Positions 45,666 through 64,000 of a stretch of DNA of 64,000 bases are shown here, one piece after another (the stretch's first letter is position 1; every line of letters starts with the position of its first letter). The notes below the pieces were generated by a model. That model saw nothing but the letters and a program-made list of their open reading frames with translations, had not been told where the DNA came from and searched no databases. The DNA lies in contig NW_019775956.1 of assembly GCF_001039355.2 (NCBI RefSeq), forward strand, positions 16,893 through 80,892, given 5' to 3'. This DNA comes from Lingula anatina. Lineage: Eukaryota; Brachiopoda; Lingulata; Lingulida; Lingulidae. The translations under genes and the position numbers were made by a program.

Positions 45666-47376
45666 CTAATAGTAACTCAAGCAAGGTAGTGATTTCTAGA
45701 AGGTAGAGATTTCTAAAAGAAGACATGCTTATATAACAGAGGTGCACAAATACTGAATTATGATTTTAAAGGGGGGGGGGGTAAGAACACATGATGAATG
45801 AGGCATCACCATATATAGGAACAGTTGCAAATTAAGTCTTCCATTTACAATTAAACTGTTATAATTGTTAATGTTTTACAATGAATTATTATAATTATGA
45901 TAAAAATGCTGATGAGAAGCTATGAATTCACTTTAAAGTCACTTCAATTTTCTATGGTCATCCTGAACATGGAGATTGTTGTGTTCACTTGATATGTAGC
46001 AGCAAAGCAAATAGACTATTTATTTATTAATTTTTTTTTAGATTCACTTTGGACAAACCGGTGTATCTTTAAAAGAAATTGGGATTGCTTGTCATAAATG
46101 CTCAAACTTCTATGGATTGAAAATCTTATTTCACAATCAAAACATCAATATTGCTCACTGATTCATTTTTAGAATATTTAGTAAATGACTCTACAAGAAG
46201 AAAGAAAAGGAAGAAAATAGAATTCACACAAAGTTATGGAGAACTCTAAATCTCAAGGTTTAATCTCTACAATTTTATTGATATACTAGTATATTATATT
46301 GAGAGAGGGTTCCATGGTAGCGCTATAAAATATGGTATATATATATCTTAAGTTAACATCTAAGGTTTACAGTGATATATTAGAAGTTGAAATTTTAAAA
46401 GCAGTCATTCTTTCAAAGCCTTGATGTGCACTTAAACTAGTAGGATTTATGTAAGTAAGTGCTTAGGGATCATTTTACACTGCATGTCTGAACAGTTTCA
46501 TGTAATCATATTCACTAAAACTATTGATATCATTGTGCTGAAATCCCTTCCTCAGTATTGTTGCCTTTCTCAGAAACCCTTCACTCTCTTCTTTTATAAA
46601 AAGAACCTCAATTAAGAACATTTATTGATCTTGATATACTGCTCTTGTCATGAATAACATTTATAGAGATCAGTAAGAATTTGGCAAGGTAATTAAAAGA
46701 TCATATGTTTGATTTGTGGAGATCAGTTTATTAAAAGTGTGAGCTATGATGGCAGTGCTATTTCTTTGTTAGCTTGGAAGTTTCAGCATATATTTAAGAA
46801 GAGACAGAATGTCAACCTTTTACTTTGGATCATTATTTAGTCATATGTATAGAAGAGCAAAGATGTATTTTAAGGAATACTGTTCTAGTGCACCTAAAAT
46901 TTTGCCCTTTAGATTATGGACTGCCGATGGAAATAAAACTTACCAATCTTGTACTAGTAATTAGAATACTTTACAAAACATATGATACTAATGTGTTCCA
47001 GCTGTGATATAAAGTGCTGTACCATATTGTTCCATACCATGACAAATGGAGCCCTGTGGTTTCAGTTTATCTGTGTCACATGCTCGAACTTCACTTCACA
47101 TTGTCTTGCACATGGAGGGCTTTTATCTAATAATACTGGTGTCTTATTTTACATGTGCTTGACAGGCATCTTGCAGTGTTACAAAGAAGTTTCTTGGTAT
47201 TTGATTTTGGTGTGGAGTATGACAATTCTAAGGGTTTATATAAGGGTCCAATCACTATAATAAAGCAGGAATATATGCATAGGTAAGGTTTTGACATCAA
47301 ATATATGGCTTATATTAACCAACCCTGACAGTTTGACCAATAGACTTTTGGATTGAATCATTTTGTCAACCTACAG

Positions 47377-47443
47377 GTATGAACTAAGGCATGGTGGAAT
47401 TAGTTGCGATGAAGTGGGTGTTGTTCAGAAGTGTGTTTTTAAA
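47377..47443 (+). other. Probable untranslated leader exon of FAM135 (copy 1)
   Basis: A 67-base segment with a good acceptor (caacctacag) and donor (gtaagt). The preceding exon ends at donor 47282. The second copy is 50062-50128, with donor 49967 before it. All splice sites are intact in both copies. It joins to the ATG-containing exon at 51463 out of frame with the FAM135 reading frame, so it is leader. Confidence 0.5.
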
Positions 47444-49959
47444 GTAAGTTGACTATGTTTCTTAGGAGTCTATACTGAGCCTTTCTTAAATTTGTGAAAG
47501 CCATCAATTAGAAAACTTAGTTTGTTTTAATTGAAATATTTTTGCCGAAGATGTTTTGATTTACAAAAGTACCATTTTCCTGAAAAGCATGTATGACTAT
47601 GTACAAAGAGTAACATGAGCAATATTTATTACATTCAGTACAGATCTGTACAACTGTGTATGCAGTCCACATCAAAGCAGAATACAAACTAAAACTTACT
47701 ATGCAGGAGATTACAATCAAAGAAATAAAACAAGATGCCTTAGAATTAAAAATGGGGACTAAGGCTTCATTCACATGCAGTGTCTATTTTCTAAATTCCA
47801 TTTTCTATTCGTGGTATGTCTTATGATCATGGTCTGTGCCCTGAATATCCCGCGGCGTAATTACTGGCAGCGCGAGCCAGTTACTATAAATTACTTTAAG
47901 TAACTNTTGTGACTTTCAAACTTGTGAAAGAGTGTGTAAACTCAGTAACATTTATATTACATGGGTGCAGTTAATATTATTAGCTGTTTAGGATTAATGA
48001 TAGGGATTACATTTTAACATGTAAACATCTTGGTTAACTTGACTTCATGTTAGATGACTCATTTTGTACTATTCATTTTATGCCAGTTAGAATCAAGTGT
48101 ATGACGGGAATAATATGAGATAGGCCAAAGTCTTGTTACTAAGTGTAAAGACAAGCTAGATTTCATGAGATTCTGAGAATGGAATCAGAAATGATGGCAG
48201 AAGAGTGAGTACTGTTTAAGTGCAATCTGTTGCACAACAGTGCAAATTCCTCATGCTACAGGTCACTTATAGCTAAACTAGAGGTCACTAATTGTAGCTA
48301 TACTACATTCCACTTATAGCTATACTTGGGTTCACTTATAGCTACACTGCAGGTCACTTATAGCTAATAGTAACTCAAGCAAGGTAGTGATTTCTAGAAG
48401 GTAGAGATTTCTAAAAGAAGACACGCTTATATAACAGAGGTGCACAAATACTGAATTATGATTTTAAAGGGGGGGGGTGAGAACACATGATGAATGAGGC
48501 ATCACCATATATAGGAACAGTTGCAAATTAAGTCATTTACAATTAAACTGTTATAACTGTTAATGTTTTACAATGAATTATTATAATTATGATAAAAATG
48601 CTGATGAGAAGCTATGAATTCACTTCAAAGTCACTTCAATTTTCTATGGTCATCCTGAACATGGAGATTGTTGTGTTCACTTGATATGTAGCAGCAAAGC
48701 AAATAGACTATTTATTTATGATTTTTTTTAGATTCACTTTGGACAAACTGGTGTATCTTAAAAAGAAATTGGGATTGCTTGTCATAAATGTTCAAACTTC
48801 TATGGATTGAAAATCTTATTTCACAATCAAAACATCAATATTGCTCACTGATTCATTTTTAGAATATTTAGTAAATGAATCTACAAGAAGAAAGAAAATG
48901 AAGAAAATAGAATTCACACAAAGTTATGGAGAACTCTAAATCTCAAGGTTTAATCTCTATAATTTTATTGATATACTAGTACATTATATTGAGAGAGGGT
49001 TCCATGGTAGCGCTATACAATATGGTATATATATCTTAAGTTAACATCTAAGGTTTACAGTGATATATTAGAAGTTGAAATTTTAAAAGCAGTCATTCTT
49101 TCAAAGCCTTGATGTGCACTTAAACTAGTAGGATTTATGTAAGTAAGTGCTTAGGGATCATTTTACACTGCATGTCTGAACAGTTTCATGTAATCATATT
49201 CACTAAAACTATTGATATCATTGTGCTGAAATCCCTTCCTCAGTATTGTTGCCTTTCTCAGAAACCCTTCACTCTCTTCTTTTATAAAAAGAACCTCCAA
49301 TTAAGAACATTTATTGATCTTGATATACTGCTCTTGTCATGAATAACATTTGTAGAGATCAGTAAGAATTTGGCAAGGTAATTAAAAGATCATATGTTTG
49401 ATTTGTGGAGATCAGTTTATTAAAAGTGTGAGCTATGACGGCAGTGCTATTTCTTTGTTAGCTTGGAAGTTTCAGCATATATTTAAGAAGAGACAGAATG
49501 TCAACCTTTTACTTTGGATCATTATTTAGTCATATGTATGGAAGAGCAAAGATGTATTTTAAGGAATACTGTTCTAGTGCACCTAAAATTTTGCCCTTTA
49601 GATTATGGACTGCAGATGGAAATAAAACTTACCAATCTTGTACTAGTAATTAGAATACTTTACAAAACATATGATACTAATGTTTTCCAGCTGTGATATA
49701 AAGTGCTGTACCATATTGTTCCATACCATGACAAATGGAGCCCTGTGGTTTCAGTTTATCTGTGTCACATGCTCGAACTTCACTTCACATTGTCTTGCAC
49801 ATGGAGGGCTTTTATCTAATAATACTGGTGTCTTATTTTACATGTGCTTGACAGACATCTTGCAGTGTTACAAAGAAGTTTCTTGGTATTTGATTTTGGT
49901 GTGGAGTATGACAATTCTAAGGGTTTATATAAGGGTCCACTATAATAAAGCAGGAATAT

Positions 49960-51473
49960 ATGCATAGGTAAGGTTTTGACATCAAATATATGGCTTATAT
50001 TAACCAACCCTGACAGTTTGACCAACAGACTTTTGGATTGGATCATTTTGTCAACCTACAGGTATGAACTAAGGCATGGTGGAATTAGTTGCGACGAAGT
50101 GGGTGTTGTTCAGAAGTGTGTTTTTAAAGTAAGTTGACTATGTTTCTTAGGAGCCTATACTGAGTCTTTCTTAAATTTGTGAAAGCCATCAATTAGAAAA
50201 CTTAGTTTGTTTTAATTGAAATATTTTTGCCGAAGGTGTTTTGATTTACAAAAGTACCATTTTCCCGAAAAGCATGTATGACTATGTACAAAGAGTAACA
50301 TGAGCAATATTTATTACATTCAGTACAGATCTGTACAACTGTGTATGCAGTCCACATCAAAGCAGAATACAAACTAAAACTTACTATGCAGGAGATTACA
50401 ATCAAAGAAATAAAACAAGATGCCTTAGAATTAAAAATGGGGACTAAAGTACTGAACATTTTCGCAAGATGATACCACTGTGTAATCAGGGGAATGGGGC
50501 TACTACAGGTGCTCACTTGTGCAAGGTTAATTACTTAATTTGAATTAAATCGGTGTAGTAAATAAGTGCACCATACTTGTAAAGATTCACTTCTTGCCTG
50601 CTCTTCATCTTGTTTAAGTAAGCAGTTAAAGAAGTGCACAAGTCAAAATAAAGTTTATGGTATATTAATATGATTCCTTATTTTCATGTCATTTGATATA
50701 GCTTTATCATTATGTAGCAATAAAACATTCCATAAGGGGTTTCTTAAGGTTTTTTCATGCAGCATGCATCTAGTTTGTATCTCTGAACTGAACTGAATGG
50801 CCAAAACTCGAAGCTCATTAATTTTGATTGCATATGAGTTGATTGGTAAATAGCATGTTGTTCATACAATAAGACTCTTGATTTGTTAGTCATGGGCAGC
50901 ACCTGGGATCAGTAAGTTTATTGCAATCAAGACATAGTTGCTTTGGATCCTGTCCCTGTTCAAAACCTAGTGCAGAACTAATTGAATCAGGCCTGATGTG
51001 ACTCTGGTCTGATGGTGATTAAAAAGATGATTTAGTATATGTGGGAACCTAATGTGAATAATAAATGTGAAAATTGAAATAATAAATGTGAAAAATGGAG
51101 ATAGATATGTTTGTCAAGCAAAGCACATGGGGTGAAACCTTTGTTAGTAAAGGTCTTCGGTAAGATAAGATGACAATTTGCTTCATACATCCTGAAGTGA
51201 AAATCTATGCCCTTTATCTCTTTCATAATAAGGAGGGCTAGTTGCTCAAGTTTCATAAATGCCATTAAGTGATGTGAATTCATCATTGATGGTATCAAGT
51301 GTTCAGATGCAGACAGTCTGTCAGTGTGCAGGAATAGTTATATATTTTATGGGCACATCTTTAAAGCTGCTCAATAATTCTGATCCCTGTTAATCACCGT
51401 GGCTTGCTTTTGCATTTATATATCATAATTGATAAACTGTTCAAAATTTTCATCCATTTCAGGCTGACAGAAT

Positions 51474-51477
<4 letters not shown>
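49960..51477 (+). other. Possible upstream open reading frame in the FAM135 leader
   Basis: If exons ending at 49967, spanning 50062-50128 and starting at 51463 are spliced, an ATG at 49960 opens a 29-codon frame (MHRYELRHGGISCDEVGVV...) ending at TGA 51475-51477. That stop overlaps the FAM135 start codon as ATGA. The first copy of the leader encodes the same peptide. Splicing and use of this ATG are inferred. Confidence 0.4.
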
Positions 51478-63873
<12,396 letters not shown>

Positions 63874-64000
63874 TAGAACAGAGCTATGCCATCACCATGC
63901 CCTGCAGGTTGTTGTACTGCAGCCAGTTTCACTGTTACAGTATAATTTGGGGCTGGAAGTTTTAGTTTTAGACTGAAAATTTTGGTGTACTTCAGTTATG

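Larger units (their letters stand above)
45187..50447. repeat. Direct duplication 45187-47762 / 47907-50447 around an N at 47906
   Basis: About 2.55 kb of FAM135 leader region is present twice with roughly 1-2 percent differences. After 47762 the first copy continues into 143 bases with no match in the second copy, ending in ggcagcgcgagccagttac, where tactggc and gccagtta can pair. The N follows. A retained haplotype is the likely cause. Confidence 0.87.

Noticed and set aside
46982-47260. 92-codon frame in the FAM135 leader, also present at 49671-49967.
   Set aside because: It lies in the inferred leader exon; the two copies diverge at their C-terminal ends through an indel, as expected for non-coding sequence.

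Overview
The window is animal nuclear DNA: AT-rich, with short spliceosomal exons (GT-AG introns of about 0.1-2 kb), many microsatellites, and families found across bilaterians (ARMC5, PGAP4, FAM135, a GST, a TNF receptor). Repeated tacatgta-type words, high apparent heterozygosity and the invertebrate-style gene set suggest a marine invertebrate, probably a lophotrochozoan, but the species cannot be fixed from sequence alone. Nothing prokaryotic is present: no operons, CRISPR or rRNA, and no tRNA was seen.

Layout, left to right. 1-1334: the first two coding exons of a glutathione S-transferase-like gene on the minus strand, present twice. 1846-8158: ARMC5 on the plus strand, lacking its 5' exons and with its BTB-encoding last exon present twice. 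8893-16250: a decayed tandem duplication of the promoter, leader and signal-peptide exons of the next gene, carrying several palindromic kappaB-type sites and CACGTG boxes. 15716-18907: a TNF-receptor-like gene with a CD40-type PVQET motif and no death domain, broken by an in-frame stop in one cysteine-rich exon. 18910-21850: intergenic DNA with an AT palindrome and a foldback element. 21913-23094: intronless-CDS PGAP4 (minus). 23955-39316: a gene of about 31 exons encoding an unrecognised protein of about 1252 residues, head-to-head with PGAP4; two blocks of its exons are duplicated. 41061-43085: a five-exon minus-strand gene for a PhnD-like (phosphonate-binding-protein-like) protein without signal peptide, its first exon present twice. 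45187-63868: FAM135 (plus), with a duplicated leader region and the coding exons through the GHSLG serine; it runs off the right edge.

A dominant feature is technical. Single N bases at 636, 7006, 17267, 31634, 35968, 43459, 47906 and 52946 mark contig joins. Seven of the eight (all but 17267) lie between two near-identical direct copies (26 bp to about 2.7 kb). Where the copies carry coding exons, splicing through both would break the frame or repeat a stop, so most are best read as retained haplotypes or unmerged contig overlaps rather than real exon duplication. Copy pairs differ from about one base in 1.6 kb (34362/35969) to around 2 percent.

The most interesting biology is the TNF-receptor locus (kappaB and E-box sites repeated through a degenerate upstream duplication, with a TRAF-type motif in the receptor tail), the animal PhnD-like gene, and the long unrecognised gene with an internal NPYP-centred repeat.
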